Shown: in pieces, positions 32,784 to 42,457 of the stretch
How the letters are laid out: each line of letters begins with the position of its first letter
Position numbering within the stretch: the first letter of the stretch is position 1
NCBI GenBank assembly: GCA_963783785.1
Contig: CAWAOQ010000004.1
Location: forward strand, 54,829-118,828
Reading direction: 5' to 3'
Length of the DNA: 64,000 nucleotides
Source: CADEEN01 sp963783785
GTDB lineage: Bacteria > Pseudomonadota > Gammaproteobacteria > Burkholderiales > Burkholderiaceae_C
The notes under the pieces: generated by a model
What the model was told of the DNA's origin: nothing
The model's database searches: none
What the model saw: only the letters and a program-made list of their open reading frames with translations
Program-made: the position numbers and the translations under genes

Positions 32784-34036
32784 ATGACCGAATTCACAGC
32801 CCGCGGCGAAGGCGGCACGCGCGGCAGCGCGCGCCCCTGTCCTGGCACCCACCATGGCGGCGATCGCGCTGGCGCTGTTGCTCGGCCTGCAGCCGGTGGT
32901 GACCGACCTCTACCTGCCGGCACTGCCGCTGCTGGCGCGCGACCTGGGCGCGTCGATGAGCGCGACGCAGCTGACGATGTCGGCGCTGATCCTGGCCTTC
33001 GGGCTGTCGCAACTGGTGTGGGGCCCGATCGCCGACCGCTTCGGCCGCCGCCCGGTGTTGCTCACCAGCCTGTCGCTGCTGGTGCTGGCCAGCATCGGCG
33101 CCGCGCTCGCCCCGCACATCGGCTGGCTGATCGCCTGGCGCGTCGCGCAGGGCGCCGCGATGGCCGCAGCGGTGGTCTGTGCACGCGCGATGGTGCGCGA
33201 CCTCTACGAGCCGCACCAGGGCGCGCGCGTCATGTCGCTCGGCCTGTCGGGGCTCGGCGTGCTGGCGATCGCCGCGCCGCTGCTCGGCGGCGTGCTGGCG
33301 ATGGCGCTGGGCTGGCGCAGCGCGTTGGCTGCGGTGGCGATCTTTGCGACGCTCGTTCTCGTCTACACCTGGCTCGAGGTGCCGGAAACGCTGGCCGTGC
33401 GCGACGAGCGGGCACTGCACGGACCGACGCTGGCCGGCAATGCACGCACGGTGCTCGCGCACCCGACGCTTCCAGGCCTGGTCGCTGCTGGTCGCGGCCA
33501 CCTATGGCGGCCTGTTCACGCTGCTCGCGGCCTCGTCGTTTGCCTATATCGAGGTGCTCGGCCTGAGCCCGGTGCAGTACGGCATCGCGATGGCCTCCGG
33601 TTCGCTGGCCTACATGGTCGGCACGTTCTTCTGCCGCCGCTGGTTGCTGCACTGGGGCCTGCACGGCACGGTACGGCGCGGCGGACTGTTCACCCTCGCC
33701 GGGGCCAGCGGCATGGCCCTGTGCGCGCTGGCGCCGTCGTGGGCCACGGTACCGCTGGTGCTCGGCTCGCATTGGCTCTACACGTTCGGCCACGGCATCC
33801 ACCAGCCCTGCGGCCAGACCGGCGCCGTCGGGCCGTTCCCGCAGATGGCCGGCGTGGCCTCGGCGCTGGCCGGTTGCCTGCTGGCGCTGACTGCGTTCGC
33901 GGTCGGCCTGTGGCTCGGTCAGGCCATCGACGGCACGCTGCGCCCGATGGCGTTGGGCGTTGCGTTCTGGGGCAGCGTCACTGCCGTGGTGGCATGGACC
34001 CTGGTGCAGCGGCACGGCGTGGCGCCGTCGCGATGA
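32784..34036 (+). CDS. Bcr/CflA family drug-efflux MFS transporter (two frameshifts)
   Basis: 12-helix proton antiporter. The family mark between helices 2 and 3, WGPIADRFGRRPVLL, and the helix 4 RVAQGAA block are present, as is the N-terminal TDLYLPALP motif of Bcr. Two extra bases break it: a C in CCCC near 32836 (SARPVLAPTMAAI when removed) and a C near 33472 (HPT then FQAWSLLVAATYGG). Corrected length about 416 residues, the normal size. Exported compounds cannot be told. Its stop overlaps the miaA start as ATGA at 34033-34036. Confidence 0.87.
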
Positions 34037-34971
34037 AGGCGCCGGCCTGGATCGGACTCGCCGGGCCCACCGCCAGCGGCAAGAGCGCGATCGCGCTGAC
34101 GCTGGCCGAACGCGTGCCGCTCGAGATCATCAGCGTCGACTCGGCGCTGGTCTACCGCGGCATGGACATCGGCACCGCCAAGCCGAGCGCGGCCGACCGC
34201 GCCGCGGTGCCACACCACCTGATCGACATCCTCGACCCGCACGAGGCCTACTCGGCCGCCCAGTTCGCCGCCGATGCGACCCGGCTGATCGGCGAGATCA
34301 GTGCGCGTGGCCGGCTGCCGCTGTTGGTCGGCGGCACGATGCTGTACTTCAAGATCCTGAGCGACGGCCTCGACGCCCTGCCCGCCGCCGACCCGGCGGT
34401 GCGTGCCGCGCTCGAAGCCGAGGCCTTCGCGCGCGGCTGGCCGGCCCTGCACGCCGAACTCGCCCGCATCGACCCGGCGAGCGCCGCGCGCCTGCCGCCC
34501 ACCGACGCGCAGCGCATCGGCCGCGCGCTCGAGGTCTTTCGCATCAGCGGCCGCACGTTGTCGAGCTTCCACACGGCGCCGCGCGCGGCGCAGGCGCCGG
34601 CGCTGATCGCCCTCGAGCCGACCTCGCGCGCGTGGCTGCACGATCGCATCGCGGCGCGCTTCGATGCCATGCTCGCACAGGGCTTCCTCGACGAGGTGCG
34701 CGCGCTGCGCGCACGCCGCGACCTGCACGCCGGCCTGCCGTCGATGCGCTGCGTCGGCTACCGCCAGGCCTGGGCCGCGCTCGACGAGGGCCTGGCCGGC
34801 GATGCGTTGCGGGCCGCCGTGCGCGAGCGCGGCATCGCCGCGACGCGCCAGCTCGCCAAGCGCCAGTTGACCTGGCTGCGCGGCATGCCGCAGCGTGTCG
34901 TCGTGGCCTGCGACGCCGACGATGCGGCGGCGCAGGTGGCATCGGCCGTCAAGCGATGGCTCGGCGCATGA
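34033..34971 (+). CDS. miaA: tRNA dimethylallyltransferase
   Basis: Transfers a dimethylallyl group to N6 of adenosine 37 in tRNAs reading UNN codons. 312 residues with P-loop GPTASGKSAIAL (about 10-21), DSALVYRGMDIGTAKP, the HHLIDILDP motif, LVGGTMLY and the C-terminal RQLAKRQLTWLRG. E. coli MiaA has 316 residues. In enterobacteria it lies in a mutL-miaA-hfq operon; here mutL is 6.5 kb away and miaA is instead tied by ATGA overlaps to an efflux gene and an ABC transporter gene. Confidence 0.96.
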   Translation: MKAPAWIGLAGPTASGKSAIALTLAERVPLEIISVDSALVYRGMDIGTAKPSAADRAAVPHHLIDILDPHEAYSAAQFAADATRLIGEISARGRLPLLVGGTMLYFKILSDGLDALPAADPAVRAALEAEAFARGWPALHAELARIDPASAARLPPTDAQRIGRALEVFRISGRTLSSFHTAPRAAQAPALIALEPTSRAWLHDRIAARFDAMLAQGFLDEVRALRARRDLHAGLPSMRCVGYRQAWAALDEGLAGDALRAAVRERGIAATRQLAKRQLTWLRGMPQRVVVACDADDAAAQVASAVKRWLGA

Positions 34972-35627
34972 CCGGTCCGCTGCTGCGCGTCGAGCACCTG
35001 GCCAAGCACTATGGCGGGGTGCCGGTGTTCGAGAAGGTGTCGTTCGAGGTCGCGCGTGGCGAACTGGTGGCGATCCTCGGCGAATCGGGCGTCGGCAAGT
35101 CGACGCTGCTCAACGCGCTGGCCGGGCTGGACGTGCCGAGCGCCGGACGTGTCGAACTCGGCGGCCGCGCACTGCACGGCCTGGACGACACCACGCTGGC
35201 GCACTGGCGACGTGCACATGTCGGCTTCGTGTTCCAGGCCTTTCACGTGCTGCCGCATCTGACGGTGGCGCAGAACATCGCGCTGCCGCTGCTGCTGCTC
35301 GGTCGCCCCGACCACGAACGCGTCGGCGAGATGCTGGCCGCCGTCGGGCTGGCCGGCTTCGACGCGCGGCTGCCGCGCACGCTGTCGGGCGGCCAGTTGC
35401 AGCGCGTGGCGATCGCCCGCGCGCTGGTGCACCGGCCGCCGCTGGTGCTGGCCGATGAGCCGACCGGCAACCTGGACCCCGACACCGCCGAGCGGGTGAT
35501 GGACCTGCTGGCCACGCAGGTGCGTGCCGAGGGCGCCGCCTGTGTGCTGGTCACGCATTCGCTGCACGCCGCGGCGCATGCCGACCGCGTGCTGCGGCTG
35601 GCGGCCCACGGCATCGAGGACGCATGA
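34968..35627 (+). CDS. ABC transporter ATP-binding protein, LolD/YbbA/AttE type
   Basis: 219-residue single ATPase with Walker A GESGVGKST (about 39-47), FQAFHVLPHLT, signature LSGGQLQRVAIARAL, Walker B LVLADEPTGNLD and HSLHAA as H-loop. The DEPTGNLD sequence and the size place it with the MacB/LolD group, which work with FtsX-type permeases. It starts in an ATGA overlap with miaA and ends in one with the permease gene, so the two products are made in step. Together with the next two genes it matches the AttEFGH layout. Confidence 0.9.
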   Translation: MTGPLLRVEHLAKHYGGVPVFEKVSFEVARGELVAILGESGVGKSTLLNALAGLDVPSAGRVELGGRALHGLDDTTLAHWRRAHVGFVFQAFHVLPHLTVAQNIALPLLLLGRPDHERVGEMLAAVGLAGFDARLPRTLSGGQLQRVAIARALVHRPPLVLADEPTGNLDPDTAERVMDLLATQVRAEGAACVLVTHSLHAAAHADRVLRLAAHGIEDA

Positions 35628-38152
35628 CGACGACGCGCGCGGCGCCGGGCATCCGCACCGCTGCGCTGCTGCGCACGCTGACGCTGCCGGAGTGGCGTGC
35701 CCATCCGCTGCGCCAGGCACTGGCGCTGCTGGCGGTGGCGCTCGGCGTCGCGCTGGCGTTCTCGGTGCACCTGATCAACCAGTCGGCACTGGCCGAATTC
35801 TCGGCCGCGGTGCGCGCGGCCAATGGCGAGCCCGACGCTGCGCTGGTCTGCGCGCAGCGCGACGGCTGCGACGACGCGCTGGTCGACGCGCTGGCCGCCG
35901 AGCCCGCGGTCACGTTGGCCAGCCCGGTGGTCGAGATCGACAGCTACGCCGTCGGCCGTGACGGCCCCCGCGTGCCGCTGAAGCTGATCGGCATCGACGC
36001 GCTGCAGGTGGCCGCCGTGGCGCCGGCGTTGCTGCCGCACCCGGCCGACGGGGCAGACCGCACCGCCTTCATCGACCCCGATGCCGTGTTCCTCAACGCC
36101 AGCGCCCAGCAGCGGCTGGGTGTCGCGCCGGGCGGCACGCTGCGCGTGCAGCACGGCCTGGCCACGGTGTCGCTGCGCGTGGCCGGCCATGTCGCCGCTG
36201 GCGGCGCGGCGCTGGCGGTGATGGACATCGCCGGCGCGCAAACGCACTTCGGATTCGACCGGCGGCTGACGCGCATCGACCTGCGACTGGCCGAAGGCGC
36301 GCGCGCCGATGCGCTGCGCCAGCTGCCGCCCGACTGGACGCTCGCCGAAGCCGACGATGCCGCGCAGCGTGTGGCCAACGTCTCGCGCGCCTATCGCGTC
36401 AACCTCACCGTGCTGGCGCTGGTGGCGTTGTTCGTCGGCGCGTTCCTGGTCTTCTCGGTGCTCGCGTTGTCGGTCGCGCAGCGCACGCCGGGCTTGGCGT
36501 TGCTCGGCGTGCTCGGTTTGTCGGCCGCCGAACGCGGCCGGCTCGTGATCGCCGAGTGTGCGCTGCTCGGCATCGCCGGCAGCGCGGTGGGCGTGGCCGC
36601 CGGGACCTTGCTGGCCAAGGCCGCGCTGCGCTGGCTGGCCGGCGACCTGGGCGGCGGCTACTTCCCGGGGGTCGCGCCGGCGCTGGCGTTCTCCTGGCCC
36701 GGCGCGCTGGTGTTCGCGGCGCTGGGCACGATGGCGGCGCTCGTCGGCGGCTGGCTGCCGGCGCAGCGCGCGGCGTCGCTCGCCCCCGCCCAGGCCTTGA
36801 AGGGCCTCGGCGGCACGCAGCACACGGGCAAGGCCGCCTGGCGCGGGCCGGCGTTGCTCGTCGCCGGCGCACTGCTGGCGCTGGCCCCGCCGATCGCCGG
36901 CCTGCCGCTGGCGGCCTATGCGTCGGTGGCGCTGCTGCTGGTCGGTGGCATCGCCTGCGTGCCCGCGCTGGTGGCAGCGCTGCTGGCGCGCGCCGGCACG
37001 ACCACGTCGCCGCTGGCGCTGCTGGCCCTGCAGCGCGCGCGCCACGAACGCGATGCGGCCACGGTCGCCGTCGCCGGCGTGGCAGCGAGCCTGGCGCTCG
37101 CGGTGGCGCTGACGGTGATGGTGGCGAGCTTTCGCGACGGCGTCTCGCGCTGGCTCGACCAGGTGCTGCCGGCGGATCTGTACGTGCGCACGGCAGCCAG
37201 CAGCGTGGCCAGCGACCAGGCCTTCCTGCCGCCGGACTTCATCGGCGCCGTGTCGGCGCTGCCCGGCGTGGCACGGGTCGAAGCCTCGCGCAACCGCGCG
37301 CTGGTGCTCGACCCGACGCGCCCGGCCGTGACCTTGTTCGCGCGGCCGCTGGCCGATCCGGCGCGCAGCCTGCCGCTGCTGGCCCCGCCGCTGGCGCCGA
37401 CGGCGCTGCCCGGCGTCTACATCAGCGAGGCGATGGCCACGCTGTACGACCTGCGGCCCGGCAGCACGCTGGCGCTGCCGCTGGCCGCCCCTCCGGTGAC
37501 GGTGCAGGTGCTCGGCATCTGGCGCGACTATGCGCGCCAGTTCGGCACCGTGGCCATCGACGACCAGCGCTACCGGCAACTGAGCGGCGACACGCGCGTC
37601 AATGACCTGGCGCTGTGGCTCGCGCCCGGCGCGCCGATCGACGAGGTCCAGCGCGCGCTGCGCACGCTGGCCGGCGAGCCGTCGCTGCTCGAGTTCGTCG
37701 CGACGACGCAGCTGCGGGTGATTTCGCTGGCGATCTTCGACCGCAGCTTTGCGGTCACCTACTACCTGCAGGCCGTGGCGATCGCGATCGGCCTGGCCGG
37801 CATCGCCGCGAGCTTCTCGGCCCAGGTGCTGGCGCGCCGGCGCGAGTTCGGGCTGCTGGTGCACCTGGGCCTGACGCGGGCGCAGATCATCGGCGTGGTG
37901 GCCGGCGAGGGCGCGGCGTGGACGGCGGCCGGCGCCCTGGCTGGCTTGGCGCTGGGCCTGACCGTCGCGGTGGTGCTGGTCCACGTCGTCAACCCGCAGA
38001 GCTTTCACTGGACGATGGAGCTGCTGCTGCCTTGGGGCCGGCTGGCCGCGCTGGCGGCCGCGGTGCTGCTGGCCGGCAGCGCGACGGCCGCGATCAGCGC
38101 CCGAGCCGCGGCGTCGCACGATGCCGTGGCGGCCGTCAAGGAGGACTGGTGA
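35624..38152 (+). CDS. FtsX-like ABC transporter permease (YbbP/AttFG type)
   Basis: 842-residue permease with the duplicated layout of large FtsX permeases: a helix near 35-50, a periplasmic domain to about 255, three helices (LALVALFVGAFLVFSVLAL, ECALLGIAGSAVGVAAG, LVFAALGTMAALVGGWL), a second helix pair in the middle, a second periplasmic domain (residues 510-700) and three closing helices. No frame break in 2.5 kb. Large permeases of this kind move lipids or lipoproteins rather than small solutes. The stop overlaps the GTG of the next gene. Confidence 0.9.
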   Translation: MTTTRAAPGIRTAALLRTLTLPEWRAHPLRQALALLAVALGVALAFSVHLINQSALAEFSAAVRAANGEPDAALVCAQRDGCDDALVDALAAEPAVTLASPVVEIDSYAVGRDGPRVPLKLIGIDALQVAAVAPALLPHPADGADRTAFIDPDAVFLNASAQQRLGVAPGGTLRVQHGLATVSLRVAGHVAAGGAALAVMDIAGAQTHFGFDRRLTRIDLRLAEGARADALRQLPPDWTLAEADDAAQRVANVSRAYRVNLTVLALVALFVGAFLVFSVLALSVAQRTPGLALLGVLGLSAAERGRLVIAECALLGIAGSAVGVAAGTLLAKAALRWLAGDLGGGYFPGVAPALAFSWPGALVFAALGTMAALVGGWLPAQRAASLAPAQALKGLGGTQHTGKAAWRGPALLVAGALLALAPPIAGLPLAAYASVALLLVGGIACVPALVAALLARAGTTTSPLALLALQRARHERDAATVAVAGVAASLALAVALTVMVASFRDGVSRWLDQVLPADLYVRTAASSVASDQAFLPPDFIGAVSALPGVARVEASRNRALVLDPTRPAVTLFARPLADPARSLPLLAPPLAPTALPGVYISEAMATLYDLRPGSTLALPLAAPPVTVQVLGIWRDYARQFGTVAIDDQRYRQLSGDTRVNDLALWLAPGAPIDEVQRALRTLAGEPSLLEFVATTQLRVISLAIFDRSFAVTYYLQAVAIAIGLAGIAASFSAQVLARRREFGLLVHLGLTRAQIIGVVAGEGAAWTAAGALAGLALGLTVAVVLVHVVNPQSFHWTMELLLPWGRLAALAAAVLLAGSATAAISARAAASHDAVAAVKEDW

Positions 38153-39278
38153 TTCCGCGCCGCGGCCTGCTGGCGCTGGCCGCACTGGCGGCCCTGCGGG
38201 CCCCGGCGGGCGCGGCGGCCCCGCCCGCCCCGGCGATCGCGCCGCGCCCGCTCGTGTTCCCGCGCGATCACGGCGCGCATCCCGAGGCCCGCATCGAGTG
38301 GTGGTACGCCACCGGCTGGCTGCACGATGCCCAGGCAGCCGCGACCCCGGCGTTCGGCTTTCAGCTGACGTTCTTTCGCTCGCGCACCGGCCTGGCGGCC
38401 ACCGTGCCGAGCCGCTTTGCGGCGCGCCAGTTGCTGTTCGCCCATGCGGCGCTGACCGACCTGGCCGGCCGGCGTCTGGCGCATGCCGAGCGCATCGCAC
38501 GCTGGAGCGGCGACGAGCGGTCGCCACGCGCGGCGGCGTCGCAGGCCGACACGCGGGTGCACATCGGCCCCTGGCGCCTGCAGCGCGACGCCGACGGGGC
38601 GACCGAGAGCGTCTACCGCGCCACGCTCGGCGACGCGGCGGCCGGCTTTGCCTACAGGCTGGCCCTCGCGACGACCCAGCCGCTGCTGCTGCAGGGTGAC
38701 GCCGGCTACAGCCGCAAGGGCCCCGACACCGCGCAGGCCAGCCACTACTACACCCAGCCGCAACTGGCGGTCAGCGGCGAGTTGCAGCATGGCGGGCGCG
38801 AGGCCGGCGTGCGCGCGGTGCGTGGCTTGGCCTGGCTCGACCACGAATGGAGCGAGTCGCTGCTGCCGGCCGGCGCAGTCGGCTGGGACTGGATCGGCAT
38901 CAACCTGGCCGACGGCGGCGCCCTCACCGCCTTTCGGCTGCGCCGCGCCGATGGCAGCGCCGTGTGGGCCGGCGGCAGCCACCGCGCAAGCCAGCGGCGC
39001 GACGCGCGTGTTCGACGCCGGCGAAGTGACCTTCGAGCCGCTCGCCCACTGGAGCAGCGCCGGCCACGCGCGCCCGCTACCCGGTGCGCTGGCGCGTGCG
39101 CACGCCGGTCGGCTCGTTCGAGCTGGGCGCGCTGCTCGAGGCCCAGGAACTCGACAGCCGCGCCAGCACCGGCACGGTGTACTGGGAAGGCCTGGCCGAA
39201 CTGCTTGACGGCGCGGGCCGCCGACTCGGCCTCGGTTACCTCGAAATGACCGGCTACGCTGGCCCGCTGACACTGTAG
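38149..39278 (+). CDS. AttH / carotenoid 1,2-hydratase-like secreted lipocalin-fold protein (two frameshifts)
   Basis: Secreted protein of the COG5621 type. After a twin-Arg-like start (IPRRGLLALAALAAL) and signal sequence come the family marks FPRDHGAHPEARIEWWYATG (about 38-57), FGFQLTFFRSR, DAGYSRKGPD, ASHYYTQPQ and LDHEWSESLL. The fold is a double lipocalin; AttH partners an AttEFG ABC transporter, and CrtC hydrates carotenoids in phototrophs. Two extra bases, near 38986 and 39083, scramble 33 codons; corrected it reads GATRVFDAGEVTFEP then RYPVRWRVRTPVGSFEL and has about 375 residues. The GTG start at 38149 overlaps the permease stop and follows AAGGAGG. Confidence 0.85.
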
Positions 39279-39282
39279 ATTG

Positions 39283-39300
39283 GCCTGCGTCAATGCAGGC
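39283..39300. promoter_or_regulatory. Small inverted repeat before the acetyl-CoA hydrolase gene
   Basis: GCCTGC and GCAGGC are mirror arms with a 6-base spacer, 45 bases before the ATG at 39346. It could be an operator or the weak end hairpin of the preceding operon; no T run follows. Confidence 0.3.
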
Positions 39301-39345
39301 TCGGCGATCCATCGCCACACTGGTGTTCTCGATCAGGAGCGCACC

Positions 39346-41476
39346 ATGAGCGAAGTCAAGCAACCCTTGTTCATCGACTCGATCGAAGCCGCCGTTGACC
39401 ACGTGCTCGATCGCATCCCCGGCAAGATCGTGATGGGGATTCCGCTGGCCGTCGGCAAGCCCAACCCCTTCGTCAATGCCTTGTACAAGCGCATCAAGGC
39501 CAACCCGGCGCGGCAGTTGCGCATCGTCACCGCGCTGTCGCTCGAAAAGCCGGTCGGCAAGAGCGAACTCGAGCAGCATTTCCTCGAGCCGCTGGTCGCA
39601 CGCGTGTTCGGCGACTACCCCGACCTGGCCTATGTGAAGGATCTGCGCGGCAGCGGCCTGCCGCCCAACATCGAGGTCTGCGAGTTCTTCATGAAGACCG
39701 GGGACTACCTCGGCAACGTCAACGCGCAGCAGCACTACATCTCGACCAACTACACCTTCGTCGCCCGCGACATGGCCGTGCAGGGCATGAACGTGATCGC
39801 GCAGGCGGTCGGGGCCCGCGGTGAAGGCGATTCACTGCGGCTGTCGATGTCGAGCAACCCCGACGTGGTGTTCGAGGTGGTCGAGAAGATGCGCGCGGCC
39901 GGCCAGCCGCTGATGGCCATCGGCGTCATCAACCGGCAGATGCCGTTCATGCCCAACGGCGCCGAAGTTGCGCCGAGCTTCTACGACGTGGTCGTCACCG
40001 ACCCGGCCGCCACGCACGCCGTGTTCGCGCCGCCCAACAACAAGGTCACCACGGCGGACTACGCCATCGGCCTGCATGCCTCCAGCCTGGTCGAAGACGG
40101 CGGCACGCTGCAGATCGGCATCGGCTCGCTCGGCGACGCCATCGCGCAAGGCCTGATCGTGCGCGACCGCCACGGCGACGAGTACCGGCGCATCCTCGAA
40201 AGCCTCTGCCCCGACGGACTGAGCGGACGCCGCCTGGGCCGCTTCGACGAAGGCCTCTACGGCTGCTCGGAGATGTTCGTCAACGGCTTCCTGAAGCTGA
40301 TCGAGGCCGGCATCATCCGCCGCGAGGTGTTCGGCGACACCGTGCTGCAGCAACTGATCAACGACGGCAAGATGCCCGCCGCGACGGTCACGCCGGCAAC
40401 GCTGCGCGCGCTGATCGATGCCGGGCGCGTGCGCTCGCCGCTCGGCCAGCAGGACCTGGACTTCCTCAAGCACTACGGCGTGCTGAAGGCCGAGGTCACG
40501 CTCGACGGCGAGCACCTGGTGCTGGGTGACACGCGGGTCGCCAACGACCTGCTCAGCGACGAGGGCTTCGAGCGCGTCGCGTCCACGCTGCTGGGCACGC
40601 GGCTGGCGCACGGCATCTTCATGACGGGCGGCTTCTTCCTCGGCCCGCGCGACTTCTACGAGCGGCTGCGCACGATGCCTCCGCAGGAGCTGGCCAAGAT
40701 CGACATGACGCGCATCGACTTCATCAACCAGCTGTACGGCCAGGACGAACTGAAGCGGGCGCAGCGACGCAAGGCGCGCTTCATGAACTCGACCATGATC
40801 GTCACGCTGCTCGGTGCGGCCTGCAGCGACGCGCTCGAGTCGGGCCAGGTGGTCAGCGGCGTCGGCGGTCAGTACAACTTCGTCGCGATGGCGCACGCGC
40901 TGCCGGACGCGCGGCTGCTGATGACGCTGCGCGCGACGCACGACAACCAGGACGGCCTGCGCAGCAGCATCGTCTGGAGCTACGGCCACGTGACGATCCC
41001 GCGCCATCTGCGCGACATCGTCATCACCGAATACGGTGTCGCCGATCTGCGCGGCCAGAGCGACGCAGACGTCATCAAGCGCCTGATCGCGATCGCCGAC
41101 TCACGCTTCCAGGACGAGCTGGTCAAGCAGGCCAAGTCGAACGGCAAGCTGGAAGCCGGCTACCAGGTGCCGGACCGCTACCGCAGCAACCTGCCGCAGA
41201 TGCTCGAGGACAAGCTGCATCCGTGGAGCCGAGGCCGGGCTGTTGCCGGACTTCCCGTTCGGCACCGACCTGACCGATGACGAGATGCACATCGTCCGCG
41301 CGCTGAAGAAGCTCAAGCATGCCAGCCACCACCCGAAAGAACTGGTGACGATGGCCGTGAAGAGCCTGTGGGAGGGCAAGGAGGCGCCGCACGCCTACCT
41401 CGAACGGCTCGGCCTGGCCGAGGCGCACAGCTTCAAGGACCTGTTCGTGCGCCGGCTGTTCGCCGGCAACCTCTGA
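39346..41476 (+). CDS. Acetyl-CoA hydrolase / CoA-transferase family protein, long form (frameshifted near the end)
   Basis: Member of the acetyl-CoA hydrolase/transferase superfamily, which exchanges or hydrolyses CoA on short acyl groups through a glutamyl-CoA intermediate. The C-terminal half holds VSGVGGQYNFVAMAHAL and RSSIVWSYGHVTIPRHLRDIVITEYGVADLRGQSD, the latter being the AcH C-terminal domain signature. Corrected length is about 709 residues, longer than the 500-residue succinyl-CoA:acetate type but usual for a form seen in Burkholderiales. One extra C near 41232 cuts off the last 80 residues; removed, the sequence continues SRGEAGLLPDFPFG-like into TDLTDDEMHIVRALKKL. A GGAG site lies 9 bases before the ATG. 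Confidence 0.85.
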
Positions 41477-41491
41477 GCGACCGCGGCCGCG

Positions 41492-42331
41492 TCAGCGCAA
41501 TTCGACCGGCCGCACCTCGCCGCTGCGGCGCGGCTGCGGCGGCAGCGTGCGCACGCAGTTGCGACCCGCCTCCTTGGCGGCATGCAGCGCCTGGTCGGCG
41601 TCCTGGATCAACGCGCCGAGCGACTCATGCGCCGCATCGAGCGCCGCGACGCCGACGCTGACGGTCGTTCGCACCGCCGCCCCGCGCCATTCGAGCACCA
41701 GCTGGGCCACGCAGTCGCGGATGCGTTCAGCGGCATCGATGGCCCCGAGCGGATCGGCATGGGGCAGGAAGACGATGAATTCCTCGCCGCCGAAACGGCC
41801 GCAGAGATCAGGCTGCCTGAGCGTTTCGGTGGCCGCGCGAGCAATCTCGCGCAGCATCAGGTCACCGGCCAGGTGGCCATGCTGCTCGTTGACGTCCTTG
41901 AAGCGGTCGACATCGATCATCAGCATCGCCGCGCCCATTTCATAGCGGCGGCAGCGCGCCCATTCGCGCTCTGTCAGGACCAGGAAGTGGCGACGGTTGT
42001 ACACGCCCGTCAACTCGTCGCGGGTGGCCAGCACATCGAGTTGCGCGCGCTTGGCCTCGAGTTCGATCACCAGCCGCATCAGAGGCCAGGCCACCAGCGG
42101 CGTGATCGTCAGTGCGGTCAGCAACGCAGCGGCAATGATCGCCCCCGGCGCACCGTCGCCCCCCACCAGCCAGACTGCACACGCCAGCAGCAGCGCGACC
42201 ACCGTGGCAGCCAACGCCAGCACGACGATGGCACGCACGGGGCCGACCGTCAGCGCAAGACGCTGCATGCGCAACCGGCGGCCCGGCGACGCCGGGCGCG
42301 CGAAGATGACGGGGGAAGGCTGGCGATCCAT
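41492..42331 (-). CDS. Diguanylate cyclase with two N-terminal membrane helices
   Basis: 279 residues. Two hydrophobic segments (about 28-50 and 56-77) anchor a C-terminal GGDEF domain. The active-site loop is GGEEF (about 182-186), a functional variant; five residues upstream the product-inhibition site RxxD is intact as RQPD. DELTGVYNRRHF starts the domain. The protein should make cyclic di-GMP at the inner membrane and be feedback-limited. No sensor domain is seen beyond the helices. The open frame extends 1.9 kb further upstream across the ABC exporter gene on the other strand; that part is antisense shadow. Confidence 0.9.
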   Translation of the reverse strand: MDRQPSPVIFARPASPGRRLRMQRLALTVGPVRAIVVLALAATVVALLLACAVWLVGGDGAPGAIIAAALLTALTITPLVAWPLMRLVIELEAKRAQLDVLATRDELTGVYNRRHFLVLTEREWARCRRYEMGAAMLMIDVDRFKDVNEQHGHLAGDLMLREIARAATETLRQPDLCGRFGGEEFIVFLPHADPLGAIDAAERIRDCVAQLVLEWRGAAVRTTVSVGVAALDAAHESLGALIQDADQALHAAKEAGRNCVRTLPPQPRRSGEVRPVELR

Positions 42332-42457
42332 CCTGAGCGCTATTCGACCACAGACCGGGCCGCTTGAGCCGCCTGCGCCGCGCGAGCACCTCCCGCACTT
42401 GCGTGGGTGGTGGCCGGCGCGATCGGGCGCCGCACGGCGGCCGATAGACTGGCGGCC

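Noticed and set aside
35243..38527. A 1094-codon open frame on the minus strand opposite the FtsX permease and its neighbours
   Set aside because: It is an antisense shadow: the composition is Arg/Gln/His-rich with no domain, while the plus strand holds clear ABC transporter genes. High G+C makes long antisense frames common here; similar ones at 720-2309, 8992-11817, 22581-24683 and 11995-14016 were dropped for the same reason.
38149..39278. Carotenoid 1,2-hydratase as evidence for a photosynthesis gene cluster
   Set aside because: The protein is of the wider AttH/CrtC secreted family, its neighbours are an ABC ATPase and permease, and no other carotenoid or bacteriochlorophyll gene is present.
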